Source of the DNA: Arcanobacterium urinimassiliense
GTDB taxonomy: Bacteria; Actinomycetota; Actinomycetes; Actinomycetales; Actinomycetaceae
Assembly: GCF_900119495.1 (NCBI RefSeq)
Contig: NZ_LT632435.1
Location: forward strand, 384,722-448,721
DNA length: 64,000 nucleotides
Reading direction: 5' to 3'
Part shown: positions 45,446-53,342 of the stretch, in pieces
Layout of the letters: each line of letters opens with the position of its first letter
Numbering within the stretch: the stretch's first letter is position 1
The notes under the pieces: model-generated
What the model saw: the letters and a program-made list of their open reading frames with translations, nothing else
Told to the model about the DNA's origin: nothing
Databases searched by the model: none
Program-made: the position numbers and the translations under genes

Positions 45446-46468
45446 ATGTCCACTCATTCCCACACGCTTGCATCTCACGGCGAGATCCTTGCGAACCTCC
45501 CCGGCATCCTCGGGTTCTACCCGAACAACTCGCTGATCCTCGCGTTCTTCGTCGACGACGAGGGCGTCGACACCGTCCGCCTCGGCCCGGTCGCACGGTT
45601 CGACCTGGACGAGGCCGTGGAGAAGCTCAACGAGAGCCGCGAGCGGTTCGCAGCGTGGGTCCACCACCTCGAACTCGACGCAGTTATCGCGTACATGATC
45701 AGCGATGACATTGCGCAACCGGTCTTCGACGAGACGGCCACGTACCTCACCAGCGGGGCAGTGCACCTACCGCCGCTGCTCGGGGTGGTGCAGGTGCCCG
45801 AAATCGTCACCGGGGCCGCGTGGTGGTCTGTGTACCAGCATCCGCTCATCGACGAGCCGCGCCACGGCGTTGTCGGCGAGGTCGCCGCATCAGCGGCGCT
45901 TCAGCAGATGCTAGAGCACACCGGCGAGCTGCCGGAGCCGAGCAAAGACGACATCGAGGCACGGTTGAACAGCACCGATCACGGCATCGACGCTGCCGAG
46001 CACGCCGACATCATCGAAGACGCGCTGGCGTATATCCCGCCCATGTTCGCGGACGTGCTGCAGCGTGAATACGAGCAGGCGGCGGCAGGGATCACCCAGC
46101 CGAGCACTCGTGCTGTTCGGTCTGCGCTGAAATGCTTCACCACGCCGCGCTTGCGAGACACGCTGCTCGCAGCGCTGCTCGATGAGCCGCAGGCTGGCCT
46201 TGCGTTCATAGAGCAGGTTATGCGCGCTGTCCCGACCAGCTGGCCGGGGATGCGGGCGCAGCTCACGGCCACTGTTGCCGTGCTCGCTCACGCCACAGGC
46301 CAGCCGGGACTAGCTGGCGTGGCTGCGCAGCGAGCCACCGAGATCGGACCAGACGAGAATTTCCCGTCTCTGGTGGCCAAGCTGACCGACATTGGCCAGG
46401 GCGAGCGGATGGTCGAACTCGTCCGCGAGGGCGCTGAGAAGACCCGCACGATCTTGTTCACCGAGTAA
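45446..46468 (+). CDS. DUF4192 domain protein
   Basis: 340 residues from the ATG at 45446, chosen because AAAGGAG lies before it. The N-terminus 'ILANLPGILGFYPNNSLILAFF' is the DUF4192 hallmark. This actinobacterial family of unknown function is common on plasmids and conjugative elements and often lies near SSB genes, as here. The rest is helical and acidic with no catalytic motif. A terminator follows at once. Confidence 0.85.
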   Translation: MSTHSHTLASHGEILANLPGILGFYPNNSLILAFFVDDEGVDTVRLGPVARFDLDEAVEKLNESRERFAAWVHHLELDAVIAYMISDDIAQPVFDETATYLTSGAVHLPPLLGVVQVPEIVTGAAWWSVYQHPLIDEPRHGVVGEVAASAALQQMLEHTGELPEPSKDDIEARLNSTDHGIDAAEHADIIEDALAYIPPMFADVLQREYEQAAAGITQPSTRAVRSALKCFTTPRLRDTLLAALLDEPQAGLAFIEQVMRAVPTSWPGMRAQLTATVAVLAHATGQPGLAGVAAQRATEIGPDENFPSLVAKLTDIGQGERMVELVREGAEKTRTILFTE

Positions 46469-46477
46469 CACCACACA

Positions 46478-46510
46478 CCCCGTTGCAGCGATGCAACGGG
46501 GTTTCTTTTT
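46478..46510 (+). terminator. Terminator after the DUF4192 gene
   Basis: Perfect 10-bp stem CCCCGTTGCA/TGCAACGGGG with a 4-base loop, then TTTCTTTTT. Confidence 0.9.
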
Positions 46511-46627
46511 CTCGCGGGGCCGTGGCCAGCAGAGATGCACACCTAGCGGGGCGGGGGAGAACCCCCTAGACAGCAGAGCTGTCTCCAACAGACGGATTGA
46601 CCATCCATCCGAACAAGGAGGCACCTG

Positions 46628-46771
46628 ATGCGCGACATCACCCACACCGACCTGGAACTGCTCTACCAGCTCGCCGACGGCATCGACGGCGAGGACGCCG
46701 ATCCGGGCGCAGCACAAGAACTGCGCGACCTAGAGGCGGCAGGCACACCGCTGCCCTGGGCAGTGCTGTAA
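46628..46771 (+). CDS. Small acidic protein
   Basis: 47 residues (MRDITHTDLELLYQLAD...AVL) with a strong AAGGAGG site 7 bp before the ATG. It is rich in Asp, Glu and Ala and lies 90 bp upstream of the SSB gene on the same strand. The start and codon use look real. No family recognised. Confidence 0.6.
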   Translation: MRDITHTDLELLYQLADGIDGEDADPGAAQELRDLEAAGTPLPWAVL

Positions 46772-46860
46772 CGACAGCTCAACCCCCGCAGCGGCAAAGC
46801 CGCTGCTTAAGTACCCAAATTGCACGGCAAATCACACCCACTCACGTAAGGAGAACCATC

Positions 46861-47286
46861 ATGTCCAACCCCTTCAACAACGGCACCATCGTCGGCAACG
46901 CAGCTCGCGCACCCAAGCTGTTCGAGCACGCAAACGGCGGCGCGACGGTGAAGCTCAGCGTCTATGCGCGCAACACCTTCAAGAACAAGTCCACCGGCAA
47001 GGTGGAAAGCGAGATCGTGGAGCTGACCGGCTACGTCCAGGACGCCGCGAACCCCGGTGTGTTCGGCTGCATCGGCTCCGGCGATCGCGTTGCGGTGAGC
47101 TACTCGCTCAAGACCGACGTCTACACCGACAAGGACGGTGTGAAGCAGTACCCGCTGGTGGCGCGCATCGACACGGTGCAGCTGATCGATTCCAAGAAGG
47201 AGTCCGCTGCTCGCGCTGTCCGTCGCGGAGGCGAGGCGGCGACCGCCGCCCTGGCTGGCGCTGAGGGCGAAGAAGTACCGTTCTAA
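46861..47286 (+). CDS. ssb: Single-stranded DNA-binding protein
   Basis: 141 residues from the ATG at 46861 (MSNPFNNGTIVGNAARAPKL), with AAGGAGAA before it. OB fold with 'GGATVKLSVYARNTF' and 'GSGDRVAVSYSL'. The C-terminal tail ends EEVPF, close to the DDIPF tip that recruits repair and replication partners. The sequence is divergent from housekeeping SSB, as usual for plasmid- or element-encoded copies. It probably protects single strands during transfer. Terminator follows. Confidence 0.85.
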   Translation: MSNPFNNGTIVGNAARAPKLFEHANGGATVKLSVYARNTFKNKSTGKVESEIVELTGYVQDAANPGVFGCIGSGDRVAVSYSLKTDVYTDKDGVKQYPLVARIDTVQLIDSKKESAARAVRRGGEAATAALAGAEGEEVPF

Positions 47287-47292
47287 CTACGA

Positions 47293-47326
47293 AACCCCGC
47301 AGGGAAACCTGCGGGGTTATTTTTTC
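47293..47326 (+). terminator. Terminator after ssb
   Basis: Stem AACCCCGCAGG/CCTGCGGGGTT with a GAAA loop, then ATTTTTTC. Confidence 0.92.
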
Positions 47327-47855
47327 AACCATTTCACACGCCAATTTGCTGCGAATCACTTGTGCAGTTTTACGGTGCAGTGGTGCGGTGCTTTTACTGG
47401 CGTTTCTGCTGCGCAACTCACTGCACTATGTAGTGTCTGTGACATTTCATTAACACGTAGGTTGCACTGTGTATTGGGCACCCATTTCATCGACACGTTT
47501 ACTGCGCAATCAAATGCCCTGTCACTTTAATGACATGTGAATTGGGCAGTGAAGTGGTTTGTCATCCTATTGACACCTTTACTACGCAACAGAATGACAA
47601 CGACATTCTGTCGGCCCTTCTACGGACATCTCTTCTGCGCAGCACATGCCCCGTCGTACACACCGACGTGCTGCGCACTATCTCCGCCACTCAACAGGCC
47701 AATTCACTGCGCAACGTAGTGACACCGGCCCCGCCTAGCCGAGATTTCTTCGATTTTCGCTGAATATCAGCCGTTTACCCGCCGCCAATGACCTACGACG
47801 CCGACGGCCCCCTGTTAGGCCCGCAGAAGGCCGTACAGGGCAGGGGAGAGCAGTG
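47327..47855. other. Noncoding region with about 41-bp degenerate direct repeats
   Basis: Between the convergent ssb and relaxase genes. At about 47441-47605 four units of roughly 41 bp share a core like (C/T)ATT(A/G)ACAC followed by TGCGCAA, in forms such as TTAACACGT, TCGACACGT, TTGACACCT and TACGCAA. Further TGCGCAA copies occur near 47409 and 47711. The pattern suits binding sites (iterons, oriT or partition), but no matching protein is identified. Confidence 0.55.
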
Positions 47856-49202
47856 CTACAACTCCATACCGCCATCACGATCACGCTGCTGTTGCTGCTG
47901 GCGGCGCTTCTCGATGCGCTCGCGTGCACGCTGCTGCGCCCCGCCCTTCTTGCCTGAGGTCTGCGACTGCCTGAACAGCGTGTAACGCTCAAGCAACTCT
48001 GGGCTGCGATGCAGTTCTTGCACCAGGAACTTCTTATCCAAGTGCTCCAACTGTTGTCCTGACTTCACCGCTTCTTCGATGATGATGGCGGCTTCATCTT
48101 CGGCGTCCGTGTGCGCGTTGCGGCGGATCTGATCAGCCTCATCGCGGGCATCCTTGCGCGTTACTGCAGCGTCGCGTGTGGCCTCGTCGCGGATGCTCGT
48201 GGCCTCATCTCGTGCTTTGCTGCGGATCGTCTCGGCGTCGCGCTCAGCCTGCTTACGGGCCTCGTCGGTCTTGCGAGTGATCGTCTCTGCTTCGCTGCGA
48301 GCTGCGGCTGTAATATCGCCCGCCTTGGCCCGCGCAGTCTCTTCGGCTCGTTCGAGCAGCTCGTCTGCTTGCGCTTCGGCCAGGCCCAACTCCTGCTCAG
48401 CATCCTTGCGTGCTTCGCTGCGGATCTCTTCGGCTTCTTGCTCGGCCTTCTCGCGTGCTTCCTTGAGCACACGCTCGGCAACCTCGCGAGCCTGTGCTTC
48501 AGCATTCTCCTGTACGCGCTGGGCTGCTTCGCGGGCTTCTTGCGCCTGTTCAAGTTCCTTAGCAGCCTGCTCGCGGTCACGATCAATTGCGTCCATGTCG
48601 CGCTGCACGGATCGCTTCTTGACTTCCACATCATCCTCGCGCTTGGCGAGATCGCGCTCCCGGTCTTGTTGCTCGGTGTAGCGGTCGAGGTTGAGTGACT
48701 CGTCATGACGTTCGGAGACTTCTAGTTCCACCGGATAGCCGAGCGAGTGCATGTGTTCGCGCAGGCCCCGTTGCGCGTCGATGAACTTCTGGTTACCCGA
48801 GATCTGCTTGCCCTTCTTCGGGCCGGATGTGTACCGCACTGAGGTGTCAGTGTTGTACGCGATGCCGGGGCGGCAACGGAGCTTGTCGGGATCTTCGGGC
48901 TTCGGTGAGAACGTATCCGCCTGGAACTGGATGTGTGGCGTTGATTCGTCAAAGTTCATATCACCGCCAGCGACTGCGTCGATACCGCCGGGGATGAAGT
49001 TTTCTGCAAGCCAGCGCATTGACTCTTCGAGGTACTGCTTTGCTTCCTCGTAGTCGCGGGCGACATAGCGCGGACGTTTCACTTCGCGCCCGTCCACCTC
49101 ACTGGTGTAGTAGTCGGGGATCTCCTTGCACATCGACTTCGGCAGATACACGACGAACAGCGACGTCTTGAAACTGTTCTTCTGCACGCGCACTCCGTCC
49201 AT
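47856..49202 (-). CDS. MobV/Pre-like mobilization protein, N-terminus and catalytic site degenerate
   Basis: 448 residues. Residues about 1-165 match the second half of a MobV relaxase domain: 'FVVYLPKS', then 'GGDMNFDESTPHIQFQADTF', equivalent to the metal motif HxDExTPHxH. Here the first His is Asn and the last is Gln. The N-terminal 60-90 residues carrying the usual nucleophile are missing; an in-frame stop precedes the ATG. The remainder is one very long Ala/Glu/Arg coiled coil (about 175-400) and a Gln-rich tail. Either a decayed relaxase or one repurposed as a DNA-binding accessory protein. Confidence 0.7.
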   Translation of the reverse strand: MDGVRVQKNSFKTSLFVVYLPKSMCKEIPDYYTSEVDGREVKRPRYVARDYEEAKQYLEESMRWLAENFIPGGIDAVAGGDMNFDESTPHIQFQADTFSPKPEDPDKLRCRPGIAYNTDTSVRYTSGPKKGKQISGNQKFIDAQRGLREHMHSLGYPVELEVSERHDESLNLDRYTEQQDRERDLAKREDDVEVKKRSVQRDMDAIDRDREQAAKELEQAQEAREAAQRVQENAEAQAREVAERVLKEAREKAEQEAEEIRSEARKDAEQELGLAEAQADELLERAEETARAKAGDITAAARSEAETITRKTDEARKQAERDAETIRSKARDEATSIRDEATRDAAVTRKDARDEADQIRRNAHTDAEDEAAIIIEEAVKSGQQLEHLDKKFLVQELHRSPELLERYTLFRQSQTSGKKGGAQQRARERIEKRRQQQQQRDRDGGMEL

Positions 49203-49204
49203 CC

Positions 49205-50720
49205 GAGGCGTCTACGGCCGCCACAGGGCCGTACAGCCGCTGCCACAAAGATGAACCAATCGAGTCGCGGCGCTACACATGTGCATCAACCGCTGCCGCT
49301 GGATCTGCTGCAGCGCGACGCGCTCGCGAAACACACGTCGCTGGCGGCGTAGGTCACATGCGCTGTCGCGCATATGGCCGCCGCGAGCGTGATACGTCTG
49401 CACCGATAGTGTGCTTGTGGCACGGGCCGATATGGAGTGTGTTATTCGACCCGTGTTGTTATCACCCGCAGCAGCATCAGCACCGCCTAGCGGCGGATGG
49501 CTCGCTGCGGGATTTTCACCACCCTGCAATGACCGCCTGACGGCGGTGCCAGCATGCAGGGTGTAGCTGTGCGCACCACTTAGACGATGTCGGTCTTGCC
49601 GTGCGGTTAGACACCTTGCGCTCGCAGGCTCGCTGCAGGTGTCTCGATGACGCGGGAAGACGCCGCAAGCGGCGTTTCCACCCGTCATCGGCCCTTACTT
49701 TAAGACCGACATACAACGACTGACGCCGTATGTGGTGCGCACAGCGTGGCGACCTGCAGGTTTTGCGTAGGCACCATGTGCGCTTCGCGCATCAACGGGC
49801 CGTTTCGGGTAAGGGTCGAAGACCGCATAACAACCCGAAACACGCAGGTCGCAGCCCCCTTCTGTGTCAAAACCCCTATATGTTTGTCGTTATAGGGGTA
49901 GAAGGGGGAAAAGGGCATAAGGGGGTGCGACGCCTCCGCTGCGCTCCGGCGCTCGGCATAGCCGAGGCACTGCACCGGGTATTACTACTCGCTGGCGCTC
50001 GCATAACCCGGTGCCCGGCGCTGGCGCGCCGCCCCTTATAGCCCCAGACTCAGACCTCGCTCGCTCGGTCTGGCTGGGTCTACCTTTCCCTCCGCTGCGC
50101 TCCGGTCAAGGTGCCCAATAGTGCAGCTGGCGCTGCACCTTGTGTGATGACCCATGCTCTGCATCACGACACTGCCGGCAATCCGATATATCCCGTTGAT
50201 ATACATTCGGATATGCCAGCATCGATGTGTCGTGTTTGGGTCATCACGAAACGCTCCATCACGGCAAGCCTGCCGAGATGGATATTGGCGTATCTCACGA
50301 CGCGTCCATTATGCGGCATGCGCCGCATACCATCTGCCGTCGCGGTTGCATCTTCAGCAGCACAGCTGCTGAAATCTGCTCTGTCCACGCTGCTGTCTTT
50401 GCTGCACCCACGGCCCCGTCTTCGGCATATTTCAAGTCCACACAAGACTATGCCGGCCAGAACCGCGCATAACAGCAGCGCGACATACCGCCAGCCATGT
50501 GGCGGATGATCCAGGCGACGGGGCAGACGTGTATATGCCCCGTCGCCGATACCGGCGCAAGCATCGTGACAGTGTCACGTGTAGCGGTGCCGCAGCCACC
50601 CGCACACACGCGAAAACCCCGCCCTTGCGAGCGGGGTGTGTGGCGACATCAAACGTGACGGCTGTACGTCGTCACGCCGCGTGGCCGTACACACATGAGG
50701 TGATTGCGTGTACGGCTAAA
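49205..50720. ncRNA. Candidate large structured RNA: 1.4-1.5 kb of nested hairpins
   Basis: No ORF here has coding character, yet stems cover nearly all of it. Examples (left arm/right arm): 49465-71/49505-11, 49521-28/49555-62, 49587-97/49702-12 enclosing two branches, 49749-57/49844-52 enclosing 49802-10/49833-41, 49855-63/49900-08 enclosing 49872-80/49891-99, 49972-80/50006-14, 50107-14/50135-42, 50144-54/50237-47 enclosing 50165-72/50227-34, 50353-60/50366-73, 50515-25/50536-46, 50684-92/50708-16. Most are 7-11 bp, perfect, and nested. Several extend by G-U pairs only if the plus strand is the RNA. The style recalls large ornate RNAs such as GOLLD and ROOL. Parts may instead be oriT or terminators. 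Confidence 0.55.
50612..50637 (-). terminator. Minus-strand terminator downstream of the coiled-coil gene
   Basis: Stem ACCCCGC/GCGGGGT (50616-50622 and 50631-50637) followed on the minus strand by TTTTCG. It ends transcription from the gene at 50724-51023 and so separates that gene from the hairpin-rich region. Confidence 0.7.
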
Positions 50721-50723
50721 GGG

Positions 50724-51023
50724 TTAGTCGGGTACAACTTCTAGATGCCGCTTCGGCTTACTGCCCTCGGTGCTCTCAGGCGTGTCGCCGTCACCGTTCT
50801 CAGGTGTATCGCTGTCCCCTTCGGTGCTGGCGGACTTGTCACCGTCCCCTTCGGTGCTGGCGGACTTGTCACCGTCGAGATTCACCTCGAACTCTTCGGC
50901 ATACTTGCGCAACTGCGCAAGGCGCTCCTTTGTCGCTTTGTGTGCACGGCGCGCCTCGTTCACGGTATCTTTTGCTTGCTGCTCATCGCGCAGCGCTGCT
51001 GCGTAATCGTCTCTGAAAGACAT
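50724..51023 (-). CDS. Small coiled-coil protein with acidic repeats
   Basis: 99 residues from the ATG at 51023 with AAGGAG 8 bp before it. Residues 1-55 form a charged coiled coil (DDYAAALRDEQQAKDTVNEA...). Residues 58-90 are acidic repeats (GDKSASTEGD twice, then DTPE units). The C-terminus is basic (KPKRHLEVVPD). Probably a nucleoid- or DNA-associated accessory protein of the element; family unknown. A longer frame upstream is unlikely. Confidence 0.7.
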   Translation of the reverse strand: MSFRDDYAAALRDEQQAKDTVNEARRAHKATKERLAQLRKYAEEFEVNLDGDKSASTEGDGDKSASTEGDSDTPENGDGDTPESTEGSKPKRHLEVVPD

Positions 51024-51194
51024 GGTTTGTTCTCCTTGGTTGAATGAACTGTTTATTTGGACTCGGGGCACGACGGTGGAGCGCGCGTGTGTAGTAGCAC
51101 GGCCATCACCCATCAGCCCTCGCACTCAGTTCAAGACCCAGCCTGACTAGCTGAGCTAAGCGGCGGGATCTCGTCGTAGGCGGGTTTGTCCGCA
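51024..51194. other. Noncoding gap between two minus-strand element genes
   Basis: Upstream region of the coiled-coil gene. A segment at 51122-51160 faintly resembles part of a tRNA but does not fold into one (see rejected items). Nothing else seen. Confidence 0.4.
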
Positions 51195-51503
51195 TTAGTG
51201 CTTCACACCGCCCAGCACCGTGACGAGCTGCTGGCGCTGCTCATCTGTCAGTTGGGGCGCTGCATTCACGACGGCATCGACGAAGCCGTCGAATAGCTGC
51301 GGGGCAGGGCGGCGTGCGGCCGCGAGGTAGGCGTCGAGATCGTCTTGGCGAATCCGATAGGCGGTGCCGAAACGGTGGAATGAAAGACGGCCCTCTTTAA
51401 TAGCTTTTCGCAACGTGGACTCGGAGCCGACGCCAAGATCGGCGAGTTCCTGCAGCGTGTAAAAGCGTGGCGCGACGGCGGTAGTCGTGTCCTTTTCGGA
51501 CAT
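51195..51503 (-). CDS. Excisionase-like winged-helix DNA-binding protein
   Basis: 102 residues. A MerR/excisionase-type HTH spans about 14-62: 'FYTLQELADLGVGSESTLRKAIKEGRLSFHRFG' and 'YRIRQDDLDAYL'. The C-terminal 40 residues are helical. In integrative elements this family often acts as recombination directionality factor or as regulator of replication and transfer genes. It could direct the serine integrase to excise the element (inference). A 32-bp palindrome lies immediately upstream. Confidence 0.8.
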   Translation of the reverse strand: MSEKDTTTAVAPRFYTLQELADLGVGSESTLRKAIKEGRLSFHRFGTAYRIRQDDLDAYLAAARRPAPQLFDGFVDAVVNAAPQLTDEQRQQLVTVLGGVKH

Positions 51504-51510
51504 AGAAAAA

Positions 51511-51542
51511 CGCTCCTGGGCAGATTGATCTGTCCCGGAGCG
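51511..51542. promoter_or_regulatory. 32-bp palindrome in front of the excisionase-like gene
   Basis: CGCTCCTGGGCAGAT and ATCTGTCCCGGAGCG separated by two bases, 15-bp arms with one mismatch and one G-U pair. It begins 8 bp upstream of the gene start, inside its leader. Likely an autoregulatory operator or a translational hairpin. Confidence 0.65.
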
Positions 51543-51950
51543 GGGTGCTTTACCGGCTTGCTATTCAGGCGGCTTGGAGTGCCGTGCTCAACTCGCTAGA
51601 ACGGTGGTCTGCCGTCCCATCGCTTTACGGGAGCGCTTACTCCCTACCTGACCGCTTTTGTGGTTGGCAATGCCGTTGCCGACCGGTCTATCTCGTCGGA
51701 GGAACCGCGCCTATCACGGTCGAGAGGCTGTCTCTTTATGAATTATCCTCGGGGTTATCCCCCGTATGCGGCTGGCTAAACCAAAAACGAATTAAAACGC
51801 CACATACGGTCTGGGGGCCATCGTACGGAACTTATGCGTCGCGCACAATAGCCTGCGACCTAATCTTTACGAATCGAACCGAGCACGTTTCTACACGCCA
51901 CGTGGCACGGCTGGGGTGTTGTGGTGGGGCAGCTGTTGTGTGGCGGCATG
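51543..51950. other. Noncoding region upstream of the direct repeats
   Basis: About 400 bp without a convincing gene; the open frame here has Cys/Ser-rich, non-family translation. A short stem GGCAA/TTGCC with flanking complementary bases lies near 51667-51690. Probably an untranslated or control region. Confidence 0.4.
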
Positions 51951-52299
51951 GTGACACGCAAGGGGCGCGCCTTTTTGTGACCTGTGACACGTCTATAGTG
52001 TGCTCGTTTCGTAGTTTTGACCTCGTTTCGTAATTTGCCGATCAAAATACGAAAAAATTACGAAACGCTCTACCTGCGGTTTCGTAGAACTACGAAAATC
52101 GGAAAACCAAATTACGAAACACGCGATAACGCTGTGACCTGCACAGACACGTCACATTTCGGGGATGTTTCGTAATTTTGCGGCATTTCGACCCAAACCT
52201 TTTAAGGGAGAGACACAGACACACATTACGGGCACATGTCTACGACATAGACCGTCCTCATTGAGGGCACGCTGCAGGGGTTGTAGCTATGTGACACGG
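51951..52299. repeat. Long direct repeat, copy 1
   Basis: 349-bp unit starting GTGACACGCAAGGGGCGCG and ending GCTATGTGACACGG, repeated at an offset of 367 bp with scattered substitutions. Contains eight exact TTTCGTA/TACGAAA heptamers on both strands. Confidence 0.92.
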
Positions 52300-52860
52300 C
52301 CGGGATGCTGCGTCACGGTGACACGCAAGGGGCGCGCCTTTTTATGACCTGTGACACGTCTGTAGCGCGCTCGTTTCGTAGTTTTGACCTCGTTTCGTAA
52401 TTTGCCGATCAAAATACGAAAAAATTACGAAACGCTCTACCTGCGGTTTCGTGATTTCCACAAACGAAAAGAACAAAACTACGAAACACGCGATAACGCT
52501 GTGACCTGCATAGACACGTCACATTTCGGGGATGTTTCGTAATTTTGCGGTATTTCGACCCAAACCTTTTAAGAGAGAGACACAGACACGCATTGCAGGC
52601 ACATGTCTACGACACAGAGCGTCCTCGTTGAGGGCACGCTGCAGGGGTTGCAGCTATGTGACACGGGACACAATCGCAATCAAGGTGTCTCTTCTTATTT
52701 AGATTTTCTTCAAAAAGTGGAAAAATTACGAAACGAAAACCATTTACGCTGCTCAACGTATGTTTTTGTGTTTCGTAGTTTTGTTCTTTTCGTTTACGAG
52801 ATTACGAAATGACCCGCAAATACCTACCGTGACCTGCGGTGATGTGTTTCGTATTTTTCT
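52009..52860. repeat. TTTCGTA/TACGAAA heptamer array
   Basis: Eighteen exact copies counted by eye: eight in copy 1, six in copy 2, and four in the unrepeated stretch 52720-52860. Most read TTTCGTAATTT or TTTCGTAGTTT, in both orientations. This looks like a binding array for one DNA-binding protein, as in a partition centromere, replication origin or master operator. No flanking gene encodes an obvious partner other than the excisionase-like HTH protein. Confidence 0.85.
52318..52666. repeat. Long direct repeat, copy 2
   Basis: Second copy of the 349-bp unit. Most differences cluster between about 52448 and 52485, where copy 2 reads TTTCGTGATTTCC. Six exact TTTCGTA/TACGAAA heptamers remain. 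Confidence 0.92.
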
Positions 52861-53193
52861 GCGTAATTTCACGTCGCCCGAAGCAGACACCCTGCCGTGT
52901 GCTTGCTGCAGGGCTGCGGCCGTCCCTCCATGTGGAGCGTCAGTGTCGATGCTGTAACTTAAACGTACATACATTTGTGGCGCTCTCGTTACGTGTCTGT
53001 GCATTGCCGAGCTCTTTACTGTTGTGTGTGGGCGCGCAGCCGTAGTGTCCGTGCCACTCCGAGTAGGGCGCGTCGTACCCCAAACCCATGTTCAATTAAA
53101 TTCCAATCCAGAGAGGTCTTGCACTGTTGCGGTGCGGTTGTCTTCTTTCTCACCGTATTGGACCCTGCGAAATTAATTGGATACGATAGGCCC

Positions 53194-53241
53194 ATGTTGA
53201 TTTCAGGTTCCGTTTTCATGCGGCCGCTCACCAGCCGCTAA
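53194..53241 (+). CDS. erm(X) leader peptide
   Basis: Fifteen codons reading MLISGSVFMRPLTSR then TAA, in the position of the Erm leader peptides. Macrolide-stalled ribosomes on this peptide free the erm start by translational attenuation. A TACGAT box lies about 10 bp upstream and may be the promoter -10 element. Confidence 0.8.
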   Translation: MLISGSVFMRPLTSR

Positions 53242-53342
53242 GGCGGTTTTCTCCCTCCCGCAGGTTAGAAACCGCTCCGGTCCTTTAGCCGGGCGGCCAT
53301 TTGCCATGCCCGGCTCCGTTTCAACTCCACGGAGCACACCTA
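53231..53342 (+). promoter_or_regulatory. erm(X) translational attenuator
   Basis: Alternative stems in order: GCGGTTT/AAACCGC (53243-53249 and 53269-53275), AGCCGGGC/GCCCGGCT (53287-53294 and 53308-53315), and CTCCG/CGGAG (53314-53318 and 53330-53334). The last hides the GGAG ribosome site of the methylase. Ribosome stalling on the leader would shift the pairing and expose it. Confidence 0.7.

Noticed and set aside
49212..49688. 158-codon minus-strand ORF upstream of the relaxase-like gene, considered as its missing N-terminus
   Set aside because: Different frame, no MobV N-terminal motifs, and it lies in the hairpin-rich block.
51122..51200. Minus-strand sequence containing TTAGCTCAGCTAGTCAGG, like a tRNA D arm
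   Set aside because: No matching acceptor stem, anticodon arm or T arm can be formed around it.
51545..52033. 162-codon plus-strand ORF
   Set aside because: Runs into the 349-bp direct repeat, lacks a ribosome site and family features, and is rich in Cys, Ser and Arg like random GC-rich frames.
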